Part shown: piece after piece, positions 18,096-26,218 of the stretch
Position numbering within the stretch: position 1 is the stretch's first letter
How the letters are laid out: every line of letters starts with the position of its first letter
From: Eggerthellaceae bacterium
GTDB lineage: Bacteria; Actinomycetota; Coriobacteriia; Coriobacteriales; Eggerthellaceae
Length of the DNA: 64,000 bases
Assembly (NCBI GenBank): GCA_009782605.1
Contig: WRIR01000007.1
Location: 1-64,000, forward strand
Direction of reading: 5' to 3'
Translations under genes and position numbers: made by a program
The notes under the pieces: generated by a model
Told to the model about the DNA's origin: nothing
The model's database searches: none
Seen by the model: the letters and a program-made list of their open reading frames with translations, nothing else

Positions 18096-18614
18096 CTAGC
18101 CGGCCTGGGCAAGCGGGGAGGGCATGACATAGGTCCGCGTCCCGAACTCGTTGTTGAGCTCGTAGAGCGCGTTGGCATCCGCCCCAAACAGGCTCATCCG
18201 GGTAATCATATCGCGGGCGATATCTTCTTCTTCGGCCTGCTCCTTGATGAACCAGTCGAGGAACTGCATGGTGCGGAAGTCGCGCACCTCAAAGGCAGCC
18301 TCATAGATGGCGTTGATGTTCGCCGTGATCTTCTGCTCGTGCTCCAGGCTGAACTCCAAGGGGTCGATGAACTTCTTGATAGCCTTGTCCGGCTGGGGGA
18401 TGGCCTGCAGCTCGACCTTGCAGTTGTTCAGAATCAGGTAGTTGCGGAAAATGAGGGCATGGTCGCGCTCTTCCTGGGCCTGGACCATGAACCAGTTCGC
18501 AAAGCCGCTCAAAGACTCGTCGGCGTAGTAGTTCGCGAAATCCATGTAGAGGTATGCAGAATAGAACTCGTTCTTGACCTGCTCGTTGAGAAGCTCGTAT
18601 ACTTTTTTGTCCAT
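18096..18614 (-). CDS. ftnA: Non-heme ferritin
   Basis: A 172-residue iron-storage ferritin. The four-helix bundle carries the ferroxidase ligands: E in LLNEQVKNEFYSAYLY (helix A), E/H in QAQEERDHALIFRNYL (helix B), and EEEDIARDMITR (helix D) after FLDWFIKEQ. ATG at 18614 is chosen because GGAAGGGA lies upstream and the family starts MDKKVYELLNEQ; the open frame extends 35 codons further without support. It has no obvious operon partners. Confidence 0.95.
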   Translation of the reverse strand: MDKKVYELLNEQVKNEFYSAYLYMDFANYYADESLSGFANWFMVQAQEERDHALIFRNYLILNNCKVELQAIPQPDKAIKKFIDPLEFSLEHEQKITANINAIYEAAFEVRDFRTMQFLDWFIKEQAEEEDIARDMITRMSLFGADANALYELNNEFGTRTYVMPSPLAQAG

Positions 18615-18855
18615 AACAATCCCTTCCTCATCCAGATTTTTGCCAATTATTAGGCTTTTCCGAGGGGCAAGGCCCTTACACGGCAACGTCTTTGGGCGCT
18701 GCTGTGCCACCATGCCCATGATACCGCTTTTTGGAGACGCGGTTTGTGGCAGTTTGCGGTTTATCCGGAAAACCGTATTTGCTACAACCCATTGACAGCG
18801 CCAGGGCCTTCAAGCAAGCTATAGAGATACGGAATAAAGGAAGGAAACAAGGACA

Positions 18856-19881
18856 ATGTTGCATTTCGACAGTGATTACATGGAGGGCGCCCATCCGAGA
18901 ATCCTTGAACGTCTGGTCGAGACGAACCTTGAACAGACCCCGGGGTACGGCAACGACGACTACTGCGCGAGCGCGCGCAAGAAGATCAAGCGCGCCTGCA
19001 ACGCCCCCTATGCGCAGGTTTTTTTCCTTGTGGGCGGGACCCAGACGAACGCCACCGTCATCGACGCGATCCTCAAGCCCTGGGAGGGCGTCCTTGCGGC
19101 CCAGTCCGGGCATATCAACACGCATGAGGCCGGGGCGATCGAGGCCACCGGGCACAAGATACTCGAACTGCCGCACGACCACGGGAAGGTCACCCTCGAT
19201 GCCGCGCGGTCCTACCTGGAGACCTTCCACGACGACTTCACGAACGACCATATGGTGCGCCCGGGCATGATCTATATCTCACACCCCACCGAGTACGGCA
19301 CCCTGTACACGAAAAAAGAGCTGGCGGCTTTGAGGAACCTGTGCCACCAGTACAACATGGCCCTCTACCTTGACGGGGCCCGCCTCGGATACGGCCTTGC
19401 CGCACGGGGCAACAAGATAGGCCTTGAGGACATCGCCCGCTTCTGCGACGCTTTTTATATCGGCGGAACGAAGGTGGGAGCCCTTTTCGGGGAGGCGGTG
19501 GTGCTGACGCGGGCGGACCTGTGCGAGCATTTCTTCACGCTCATGAAGCAGCATGGCGCGGTGTTGGCGAAGGGCCGCCTACTGGGAATCCAGTTCGACA
19601 CGCTGTTCACCGAGAAGCTGTACTACCATGTGTCCCTGCATGCCGTCGCCATGGCCGAGAAGCTGAGGAATGGCTTTGTGGCAGCGGGGCACTCCCTCTA
19701 CCTTGAGTCGCCAACCAACCAGCAGTTCATCATTTTGGAGAACAGCAAGATGGAGGAGCTTGCCCACAGCGCCACCTTCGAGTTCTGGGAGCTGTTCGAC
19801 GAGAACCGCTCGGTCGTGCGTTTCGTGACCAGTTGGGCGACGCGGGAAGAGGATGTCGACGCGCTTATCGCGCTGCTGTAG
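18856..19881 (+). CDS. Threonine aldolase family PLP enzyme
   Basis: A 341-residue fold-type I PLP enzyme resembling low-specificity L-threonine aldolase, which cleaves threonine or allo-threonine to glycine and acetaldehyde. Features are FDSDYMEGAHPRI, the Gly-rich FFLVGGTQTNA, HPTEYGTLYTKKEL, the cofactor-binding LDGARLGYGLAA and the lysine in YIGGTKVGALFGEAV. Related beta-eliminating lyases act on other amino acids, so the substrate is probable rather than certain. AAAGGAAGGAAA precedes the start. Confidence 0.85.
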   Translation: MLHFDSDYMEGAHPRILERLVETNLEQTPGYGNDDYCASARKKIKRACNAPYAQVFFLVGGTQTNATVIDAILKPWEGVLAAQSGHINTHEAGAIEATGHKILELPHDHGKVTLDAARSYLETFHDDFTNDHMVRPGMIYISHPTEYGTLYTKKELAALRNLCHQYNMALYLDGARLGYGLAARGNKIGLEDIARFCDAFYIGGTKVGALFGEAVVLTRADLCEHFFTLMKQHGAVLAKGRLLGIQFDTLFTEKLYYHVSLHAVAMAEKLRNGFVAAGHSLYLESPTNQQFIILENSKMEELAHSATFEFWELFDENRSVVRFVTSWATREEDVDALIALL

Positions 19882-20035
19882 GGCGGCGTTTCGGGGCCGG
19901 GCCGGGGGCTGGAGCCCTGGTGCGTGCGGCCTGCGGGGGTCTTGTGGGCGACACCGCGCTCTCCTACCAGGTAATCCAGGCTTGGCGCCTGGCGCCTGGG
20001 GCCCGGTGCGTGCGGTCGGCGCTTCTGCCTGGCGG

Positions 20036-21229
20036 TTACGCCCCGCCCGCCCGGTACTCGCCCATAAGCGCCTCGAATGCCGGCATGGCGCCCTCGATGG
20101 TCTGCCTGCCCACGCAGTAGCCGATGCGCACCCAGCCCTCGCAGCCGAAGCTGGTGGAGGGCACCAGCAGGAGCTCATGGGACTTCGCGCGCTCGGCGAA
20201 GGCCTCCGCATCCGGTTCGAGCGCCCTCACCCACAGGTAGAAGGCCCCCTCAGGTTCGACGAACTCGTATCCGAGCCGCGAGAGCCCGGCGGTGAGCGCC
20301 GCGCGGTTTTCCGCATAGGCCGCGATGTCGGGCACCTCGTCGACGCAGCGCTCGATGACGTGCTGGAAGAGCGAGGGCGCGCAGACGAACCCGAGCGCAC
20401 GCCCGGCGCCGCAGACGGCGGTGTAGACCTCTTGGGCGTCGGGCATCCTCTCGCAGACGTAGATGTAGCCGATGCGCTCGCCCGGCAGGCTGAGCGACTT
20501 TGAGTAGGAATAGCACACGATGGTGTTGTCGTAGAGCGCCGGGATGAAGGGCACCTCGGTTTTGCCATAGACGATCTCGCGGTAGGGCTCGTCGCTGATG
20601 ATGGTGACCGTGCGGCCGCACTTTTCCTGGTGGGCGGCAAGCGCTCGGGCAAGGCCGGCCAGGGCCTCTTTCGGGTACACCGCGCCAGTCGGGTTGTTGG
20701 GCGAGTTGATGATGATGCCGCGCGTCTTGTCGGTAAGGGCGGCCCCGATCGCCGCGTTGTCAAGCTGGAAGTCGCCGGCGCGTGCCGCGACCTCGATGCA
20801 GGTGCCCCCGGCCTGCTCGACCCAGACCCTGTATTCAGGGAAGGCGGGGGTGACCACGATGAACTCGTCCCCCGGCTCTGCAAGGGCCGCGAGCGAGATG
20901 GTGAGGGAGGCGGCTGCGCCAACGGTCATGTAGATGTTCTCTGCGGCGGCCTCCATGCCGAAGCGGCGGTTGAGCGAACCGGCGACGGCCCTCCGCACGC
21001 CCGGGGCGCCCTGCCCGGGGGTATAGCCGTGGACGGCGCCTGAGGGCATCTCCAGGAGGTCGGCGATCGCCTGGTTGACGGCAGCGGGGGCGGGGATGTT
21101 GGGGTTTCCCAGGCTGAAATCGAAGACCCGGTCTTCGCCTATCTCCGCCTTGCGCGCAAGTCCGTAGGCATACAGCGCCCTGATGGCGCTCGGCTCGCTG
21201 CCCAGCTGGTACATCCTGCTGTTCGTCAT
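20036..21229 (-). CDS. Class I/II PLP aminotransferase (aspartate aminotransferase-like)
   Basis: A 397-residue aminotransferase from ATG 21229; an in-frame ATG at 21283 would add 18 polar residues that look non-conserved. Motifs are FSLGNPNIPAP, PGQGAPGVR, NSPNNPTGAVYPKE, SDEPYREIVYG and the PLP lysine in CYSYSKSLSLPGERIGYI. It lies downstream of the small alarmone synthetase, mazG and a DUF1905-like gene on the same strand. Amino-group donor and acceptor are not determinable from sequence. Confidence 0.9.
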   Translation of the reverse strand: MTNSRMYQLGSEPSAIRALYAYGLARKAEIGEDRVFDFSLGNPNIPAPAAVNQAIADLLEMPSGAVHGYTPGQGAPGVRRAVAGSLNRRFGMEAAAENIYMTVGAAASLTISLAALAEPGDEFIVVTPAFPEYRVWVEQAGGTCIEVAARAGDFQLDNAAIGAALTDKTRGIIINSPNNPTGAVYPKEALAGLARALAAHQEKCGRTVTIISDEPYREIVYGKTEVPFIPALYDNTIVCYSYSKSLSLPGERIGYIYVCERMPDAQEVYTAVCGAGRALGFVCAPSLFQHVIERCVDEVPDIAAYAENRAALTAGLSRLGYEFVEPEGAFYLWVRALEPDAEAFAERAKSHELLLVPSTSFGCEGWVRIGYCVGRQTIEGAMPAFEALMGEYRAGGA

Positions 21230-21352
21230 GGCGGCCTTCGTCCCCCTCGTGTTCTTCGTTTTCTCCGTGTCCTGGGTGTCCATGTGCGGGCCCCGCTTCC
21301 TGTTCCGGCTTGCTGTGGTCCTTCGGTCGTTTGGGTCGTTCGGGTGTTTCGG

Positions 21353-22027
21353 CTATTCCGATTCAAGCGCGTGGGCGAGAATCTGCATGCGGGCCTCCAC
21401 GTCCTCGATGACGCGGCTGCATATCCGCAGCTCGTCAACCGTGTTGATGCCCTTGATGTCGCGGACTGCCTTGTACTTCAGGTCGTGTTCGAGGCTTGCC
21501 CAGAAGTTCATCGCGATGGTGCGGAGCTGTATCTCGACGGGGATCTCCTCCTTTTCGTCGATGAAGTATACGGCTATCTTCACGATGATGTGCAGGCAGC
21601 GGTATCCGTTGGGCTTGGGCTCGGCGATGTAGTCCTTGACTGCCACGATGGTCAGGTCGTCTTGCTTTTGCAGGCACTCGAAGATGTTGTAGACGTCTTG
21701 GACGTATGAGCAGATGACCCGCAGGCCGGCGACGTCCATTACGTGGTCGCGCATGTTCTGTATGGTGACCTGCTTGCCGTAGCGCTCAAGTTTCTCGAAT
21801 ACGCTCAGCGGGGTTTTCAGGCGCGACTCGATGTGGTGGATGGGGCTTCGGTGCCGCCTGCTCTTCATGTCCTGGTCAAGTATCTTGAGGCGCACCTCCA
21901 TCTGCTGCATGGCGGCCTGGTACTTGGGAAGCGTCCCCAGGGCGAGCTTCTCGAAGGCGCGGTACTTCTTCAGGTTTTTGGCGGTCAGTTTCCCGCTGAT
22001 CTCGTCGAACGAGGTTTCTTCATCCAT
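21353..22027 (-). CDS. Small alarmone synthetase (RelA/SpoT synthetase domain)
   Basis: A 224-residue stand-alone (p)ppGpp synthetase with no hydrolase, TGS or ACT domain. Motifs are HHIESRLKTPLSVFEKL, VMDVAGLRVICSYVQDVYNI, the substrate loop AEPKPNGYRCLHIIVK, and EIQLRTIAMNFWASLEHDLKYK with the catalytic Glu. It should transfer pyrophosphate from ATP to GDP/GTP. GGAAGAGA precedes the start, 42 bp after the mazG stop; the two are likely cotranscribed. Confidence 0.92.
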   Translation of the reverse strand: MDEETSFDEISGKLTAKNLKKYRAFEKLALGTLPKYQAAMQQMEVRLKILDQDMKSRRHRSPIHHIESRLKTPLSVFEKLERYGKQVTIQNMRDHVMDVAGLRVICSYVQDVYNIFECLQKQDDLTIVAVKDYIAEPKPNGYRCLHIIVKIAVYFIDEKEEIPVEIQLRTIAMNFWASLEHDLKYKAVRDIKGINTVDELRICSRVIEDVEARMQILAHALESE

Positions 22028-22069
22028 GGGGATTGTCTCTTCCTGTTTCTCTTCCGGGTTTCTCCCCGG

Positions 22070-23020
22070 TCATTTCTCGGTTTCTTCGGGCTTTTCAGGT
22101 TTTCGGAGGCCCTTCCCGGCCTCTTCGGGTCTTGGGGGCTTTGGATGCTCGTGCAGCTTCGCCTCTTTCCAAAGCGCCTCCATTTCGTCGAGGGAGAGCT
22201 CCTCGACCTCTTTTCCCTGTGCCCAGGCAGCGCCTTCGATGAAGGCCCAGCGGCGGCGGAACTTGGCGCAGCCTGCACGCAGCGCGCTTTCGGCGTCGAG
22301 GCCCATCTTGCGCGCCACGTTGACCAGGGTGAACAGCACGTCGCCCATCTCCAGCTCGACCGCGTCTTTTTCGAGGGCCCTGCCTTTCGCGTCTTTCGGC
22401 GCCGCCTCGTAAGCTGCCTTGAGCTCGTCGATCTCTAGGAAGACCTGCTTCCACACGTCGTCGACCCGCCCCCACTCGAAGCCGGCCGATACCGCCTTGC
22501 GCGAGATTTTCTGCGCCTGCATCAGCGCGGGAAGCGATGTGGGCACCCCGTGGAGCAGGCCTTGCCGCGACACGGTTGCGGCAGTCTCGCCGTGTTCGTC
22601 TTTGCTGTGCCCCTTGCTGTTGCGGCTGTCCCCGCCGAGGCTGCTTTTTTCCGCAAGCTTGATGCTGTCCCAAAGCTCAAGCACCTCGTTTGCGTTCCCG
22701 GCTTCGGCCTGCCCGAAGACGTGGGGATGGCGGCGGACTATCTTGTCGTTGATGTCTGCGATTACCTCGTCGATATCGAACTCGCCTGCGTCCCGGGCAA
22801 TCTGGCTTTGCAGCACCACCTGCAACAGCACGTCGCCCAGCTCTTCGCGCAGATGGGCGATGTCGTGTGCCTCGATTGCGTCGACCGCCTCATAGGCCTC
22901 TTCCAGCATGTTGTGTGCGATGCTCTCGTGGGTCTGCTCGCGGTCCCAGGGACAGCCGTCCGGCGCACGCAGGGCTGCGATGGTGTCGACGAACTCGTCA
23001 AAGGCGGGGTGTTGTGCCAT
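22070..23020 (-). CDS. mazG: MazG nucleoside triphosphate pyrophosphohydrolase
   Basis: A 316-residue two-domain MazG. The N-terminal domain has CPWDREQTHESIAHN and the metal-binding EEAYEAVDAIE...REELGDVLLQVV. The C-terminal domain has WKQVFLEIDELKAA and ELEMGDVLFTLVNVAR. A Ser/Gly/Asn/Lys-rich insert of about 35 residues lies between them. ATG at 23020 is chosen because AAAGGAAA lies upstream and the family starts here; the open frame runs upstream through low-complexity duplicated sequence. MazG is known to hydrolyse NTPs and in E. coli to influence ppGpp levels, which fits the adjacent alarmone synthetase. Confidence 0.93.
   Translation of the reverse strand: MAQHPAFDEFVDTIAALRAPDGCPWDREQTHESIAHNMLEEAYEAVDAIEAHDIAHLREELGDVLLQVVLQSQIARDAGEFDIDEVIADINDKIVRRHPHVFGQAEAGNANEVLELWDSIKLAEKSSLGGDSRNSKGHSKDEHGETAATVSRQGLLHGVPTSLPALMQAQKISRKAVSAGFEWGRVDDVWKQVFLEIDELKAAYEAAPKDAKGRALEKDAVELEMGDVLFTLVNVARKMGLDAESALRAGCAKFRRRWAFIEGAAWAQGKEVEELSLDEMEALWKEAKLHEHPKPPRPEEAGKGLRKPEKPEETEK
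22176..22200. repeat. 25-bp repeat, copy inside mazG
   Basis: GCCTCCATTTCGTCGAGGGA plus GAGCT, encoding SLDEMEA near the MazG C-terminus. An identical copy lies upstream of the mazG start at 23058-23082. Confidence 0.85.
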
Positions 23021-23021
23021 A

Positions 23022-23109
23022 GGGTTTCCTTTCCGGGCTGGGGGGAGGGGCCAGGGTGCCTCCATTTCGTCGAGGGAGAGCTTCGGGTTTCCTTTCCGGG
23101 TTGGGGGAG
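23022..23109. repeat. Duplicated segment upstream of mazG
   Basis: GGGTTTCCTTTCCGGG occurs at 23022 and again at 23085, each followed by a G-rich run. Between them at 23058-23082 lies an exact 25-bp copy of mazG coding sequence. The arrangement suggests a small duplication that also copied the ribosome-binding region. Confidence 0.75.
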
Positions 23110-23229
23110 GGGGCTGCCTCGTTCGGGGCCTGTTGCCCTGCTCGGCCGGAGCGGCGCCCCGCCCGTCCGGAGGCCTTGCGTGGCCGGGATGGGCGCAACC
23201 CCCCTCGGGGCTTCCGTCTTCCAAACGGG

Positions 23230-23667
23230 TTACTTCCTAAGGAGCTCGATCATCTTCCCAATGCGGCGTTGCCGCGTTTCCTGCTTCTTCGCCTCGTCGA
23301 TCCACAGCATGTGCTCGCGCTGGTGCGAGTAGGACTGCTTGTTCCAGGCCTCAAGCATGCCTGCGTCGGCGAGGGTGTCTCTCACGTCTTCTGCCAGCTC
23401 GACCACGCGCTCTTCGGTATCGAGCTCGATAGAGACTTCCACGGTATCGCCCGGCTGCTTGCCGATCTCGCTGCGAATCGCCTTGGTGATGCCGACGAGC
23501 GGCCGGCCCCCCATCGGCGTGATAGAGCCTCGGTAGGCAACGCCGTCGAAGGTGGCCTTTACCTTCACCCGCTTCGCCCCAAAGACTTCCTGCGGGTCGA
23601 AGGGCACCTCAACATAGGCCCCGTCGACCTTGGGGGCCTTCTCTATCGTGGCAGTAAAGGTAATCAT
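23230..23667 (-). CDS. DUF1905/YdeI-like protein
   Basis: A 145-residue protein whose N-terminal part (about 1-90) is a DUF1905 beta-barrel (FTATIEKAPK, YVEVPFDPQEVFG, VKATFDGVAYRGSI, GDTVEVSIELD). The C-terminal helical part (about 90-145) resembles the YdeI/OmpD-associated region (FEAW-like LEAWNKQSYSHQREHMLWIDEAKKQETR...IGKMIELL). Proteins of this kind are widespread and poorly understood. It is the first gene of the minus-strand run with mazG. Confidence 0.8.
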   Translation of the reverse strand: MITFTATIEKAPKVDGAYVEVPFDPQEVFGAKRVKVKATFDGVAYRGSITPMGGRPLVGITKAIRSEIGKQPGDTVEVSIELDTEERVVELAEDVRDTLADAGMLEAWNKQSYSHQREHMLWIDEAKKQETRQRRIGKMIELLRK

Positions 23668-23973
23668 AGCAGGTCAGTTCCTTCTCTTAGAACGTCCAAC
23701 CCTCTCCCCAAAGTATAACGCGATGTCCTACCGCTGTGCGTGTTGATGCTGTGGAGTCTAAACAGGGGCCTGAATAGGAAAAGCGCGAGTAAAGATTGAT
23801 CTGGGAGCACACCCCCGCCCGCCGCCCATCGCCCGCCCCCTTTGTCATCGCCTGACCCGCAATCCTGTCCTAGCGGCAGCAGGGCAAATTAGACAAATAG
23901 GAAACATATGCCTTGCATACCTGCATTCATTCAGGTAATATGCTCTTCTACCGTGTAACGGTACCGCTCATAG
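23668..23973. other. Intergenic region before tRNA-Met
   Basis: About 300 bp with no gene. It includes TGACCCGCAATCCTG near 23850, a partial match to the inverted-repeat arm at 7005-7077. Composition becomes AT-richer toward the tRNA. Confidence 0.4.
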
Positions 23974-24050
23974 TGCGGGGTGGAGCAGTCTGGTAGCTCG
24001 CCGGGCTCATAACCCGGAGGTCATTGGTTCAAATCCAATCCCCGCGACCA
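23974..24050 (+). tRNA. Initiator tRNA-fMet (anticodon CAT)
   Basis: Body GGAGCAG...GGTAGCTCG, anticodon stem with three consecutive G-C pairs (GGG CTCATAA CCC), which marks initiator tRNAs, T arm GGTTCAAATCC and encoded CCA. Position 1 is T and position 72 is G, a weak pair in place of the usual C1-A72 mismatch; this is consistent with initiator function. Confidence 0.93.
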
Positions 24051-24059
24051 AAACTTATG

Positions 24060-24102
24060 ATCCTGTAACAACCCCGCGACAGAGGCAGGGTTGTTACAGG
24101 AT
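24060..24102 (+). terminator. Hairpin after tRNA-fMet
   Basis: A perfect 15-bp stem (ATCCTGTAACAACCC / GGGTTGTTACAGGAT) with a 13-base loop, followed by TTATCGTTTT. It probably ends the tRNA transcript and may also serve the convergent RhuM-Fic gene. Confidence 0.8.
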
Positions 24103-24137
24103 TTATCGTTTTCCGCGGCAATAACAGATTGACTGCC

Positions 24138-25085
24138 CTAAGTAAGAAGATTCATCACCAACGAAATCAACGATTCCTTGTCTTCTGTTCTGGAATCAGC
24201 AATCATGATTGTTATCGCTACCAGTGTTTCATCAGTGATGCGTTTTGCTCCCTTGATAAACAGGGCACCATTCTTGTCCAAAAAATAGAGGAACAGAGCC
24301 GCAGCAATCCTCTTGTTGCCATCAACAAAAGAATGGTTCTTTGTCACAAAGTACAAGAGATTTGCTGCTTTCTCTTCAAGTGAAGTATAGAGTTCTTCAC
24401 CATCAAAGCTTTGGTAGATTGTTCCAATGCTGCTCTTGAAAGAATCATCCTTTTCCTGTCCAAACAAATTGCTCTCGGCTTGGTAGTGCATGCTTCTGAT
24501 AACCGCAAAGCATTCTTCATAGCTCAACACATAAGTCGAGTACGTGCCTGGTGGTTTTTGAAGTGTCTGGTGGTCATAGTCGTCTAGAAGATCGAGCGCA
24601 ACCATATAGCTCTTGATAATATGCAGGATTTGCCTTGAATCCAGCTCTTGGGGCAGCCGCTCGATTATCTCTGTGATCGTGTTAAGCTGGTGAAGCCTCT
24701 TGGCATTCTCGGCGCGTCCTTGCATAAGGTAACGGTGGAGCACGTCATTCGCCCAGCGTCTGAACTCTGCGCCACGCTGTGATTTTACACGGTACCCAAC
24801 CGACAAAACGACATCGAGGTTGTAGTGCTCGATCTGTCGCGCGACTTCTCTGTTTCCTTCAATTTGAACTGTCGCAAATTTTGCGACAGTTGAATCTTGC
24901 ATACCTAAAAGTTCTTCATTCAGAGCATTGTTCACATGCTTGCCGATAGTCTTGACATCGCGGCTATACAACTCTGCGATCTGACTCCTGTTGAGCCATA
25001 CTTCCTCGTGGGTCTTGTCAAAACTTATGGGCAGCGACACAGCACCGTCAGATGATTGGAACAACACAATGTCTGTTTGATTCAT
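24138..25085 (-). CDS. RhuM family protein fused to a Fic/Doc domain
   Basis: A 315-residue protein. Residues 1-120 resemble the RhuM N-terminal DNA-binding-like region (VWLNRSQIAELYSRDVKTIGKHV, then GYRVKSQRGAEFRRWAND). The C-terminal half is a Fic/Doc fold with the motif HSFVDGNKRIAAA near residue 252, carrying the catalytic His and, like Doc, Lys in the GNKR position. Fic enzymes modify target proteins with AMP or, in Doc, phosphate. No antitoxin-sized gene adjoins it. Start 25085 (MNQTDIVLF) is preferred over 25130. Its AT-rich composition against GC-rich surroundings suggests transfer. Confidence 0.85.
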   Translation of the reverse strand: MNQTDIVLFQSSDGAVSLPISFDKTHEEVWLNRSQIAELYSRDVKTIGKHVNNALNEELLGMQDSTVAKFATVQIEGNREVARQIEHYNLDVVLSVGYRVKSQRGAEFRRWANDVLHRYLMQGRAENAKRLHQLNTITEIIERLPQELDSRQILHIIKSYMVALDLLDDYDHQTLQKPPGTYSTYVLSYEECFAVIRSMHYQAESNLFGQEKDDSFKSSIGTIYQSFDGEELYTSLEEKAANLLYFVTKNHSFVDGNKRIAAALFLYFLDKNGALFIKGAKRITDETLVAITIMIADSRTEDKESLISLVMNLLT

Positions 25086-25138
25086 CTTCCTGCTGCCTTT
25101 CGATGAACTGTCAAATGACTTGTAAAGCATTCTAGCAC

Positions 25139-25366
25139 TTATGATACTGTGCTTCGAATTACCTTCCTTATGTATCGCTGAAAAGCAGTAACCAGCCTAT
25201 TGGAATATCCTTGTTTGAGATAGTAGGAATCCTTCCCGTGGAAATCAAGCCTACACTGCCCCCGAAAGAAGAAATTGAATCGACCCATAAAACGAGCAAC
25301 GTACTGTTCAGCTATATGCTGCTTTGATTGTCTGTTAATTTGCTTGTGTCTGCACTTTTGCGGTTA
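25139..25366 (-). pseudogene. Possible gene 3' remnant, unknown family
   Basis: A minus-strand reading frame of about 75 codons with no start codon runs into a TAA at 25139-25141. The residues look protein-like (QHIAEQYVARFMGRF, KQGYSNRLVTAFQRY). It lies just upstream of the RhuM-Fic gene in the same AT-rich stretch. I cannot assign a family; it may be a truncated 3' end. Confidence 0.35.
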
Positions 25367-25419
25367 TCACTTATGAATTTTTGTCCTATAGGTCCTTTTT
25401 GTCCTATAAGCCACAAATT

Positions 25420-25446
25420 AAGCCACCTTCCGGTGGCTTTGTTTGT
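25420..25446 (+). terminator. Hairpin with T-rich tail
   Basis: The stem AAGCCACC / GGTGGCTT with loop TTCC is followed by TGTTTG. Just upstream TTTTTGTCCTATA occurs twice. It is not clearly attached to an intact gene. Confidence 0.55.
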
Positions 25447-25461
25447 ATGATAGTCGAGATA

Positions 25462-25909
25462 CTATAGCGCATGCATTAGGGCGCGGAGCACCTCTTCGTG
25501 CACTTGCGTCCAAGAGCCGTACAGGGCAAGCACGTCAGAGACTGTGGCATCCTCATAGCTCAGAATAACGGTGTAAAACTCTCGGGGGTCAACGTCGCCC
25601 GCTTAGGCCCGAGTCCTGTGCCGCCTCGCGCGTGATCCTGAAACTCCACTCCCCATCCTGGTACGACCCGTAGTCATACTCAAAAGAGAGCGGGATATCC
25701 CCCCGCTCGGACTAGGGCGGCGAACCATCTCCGCTGCCTGAAAAGCCGCCAATCAGTCCGCACCCGCAAGAGAAAGCCCCGCTGCCGCCAGGATCGCCGA
25801 TAGAGCCACTGGAAAAAAAGCGCTTTGGCATGACTCGATCCCCCAATCTGCCCGACCGGCCATCCCCCGCCGTGGGGGCATGAAACATCCTCTCCGCTGA
25901 TTCCTCCAT
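25462..25909 (-). pseudogene. Disrupted gene with in-frame stop and frameshift
   Basis: Reading on the minus strand, a Gly/Ser-rich N-terminal part (probably from ATG 25831, MPKRFFSSGS) reaches a TAG at 25712-25714. The same frame then continues with good protein-like sequence (IPLSFEYDYGSYQDGEWSF) and a frameshift near 25605 leads into a second frame (DPREFYTVILSYEDATVSDV) that ends at TAG 25462. The span is not a multiple of three, consistent with a single-base shift. The family is unknown. One stop plus one shift points to decay or, less likely, sequencing error. Confidence 0.55.
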
Positions 25910-26218
25910 ATCAACCTAGGGGAACGCACCAATCATACAATAATTCATCGCCGGGAAAAATAGCACGGAGTGTTTTTTGGCTTTGATTGGGTTGTCCCTG
26001 GTGCAAACCCTTATACTACCCTGGTATGAAAATACCACGTTAGACTGGGGCACCATATCGGCACAGAATTTGTGATAGGGGGTGCGGAAGCGAGGCACTA
26101 TTACACGACATTGACCACCCATTACTCTTCTTCAGCGTGAGGTAAAAAAGCTTCATACTATAAAAAATGCACTCTTTGAAAAAATGTTTGTGTAAAAACC
26201 GTTTGTGAGGACTGGGAC
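25910..26218. other. AT-rich gap before the second RhuM gene
   Basis: About 300 bp. A 68-codon minus-strand frame exists but has no recognisable features. The final 60 bp is AT-rich and probably holds the promoter of the RhuM gene, whose ribosome-binding site is GTGAGGA. Confidence 0.4.

Noticed and set aside
25916-26122. 68-codon minus-strand frame
   Set aside because: No ribosome-binding site or family features; left as intergenic within the decayed island.
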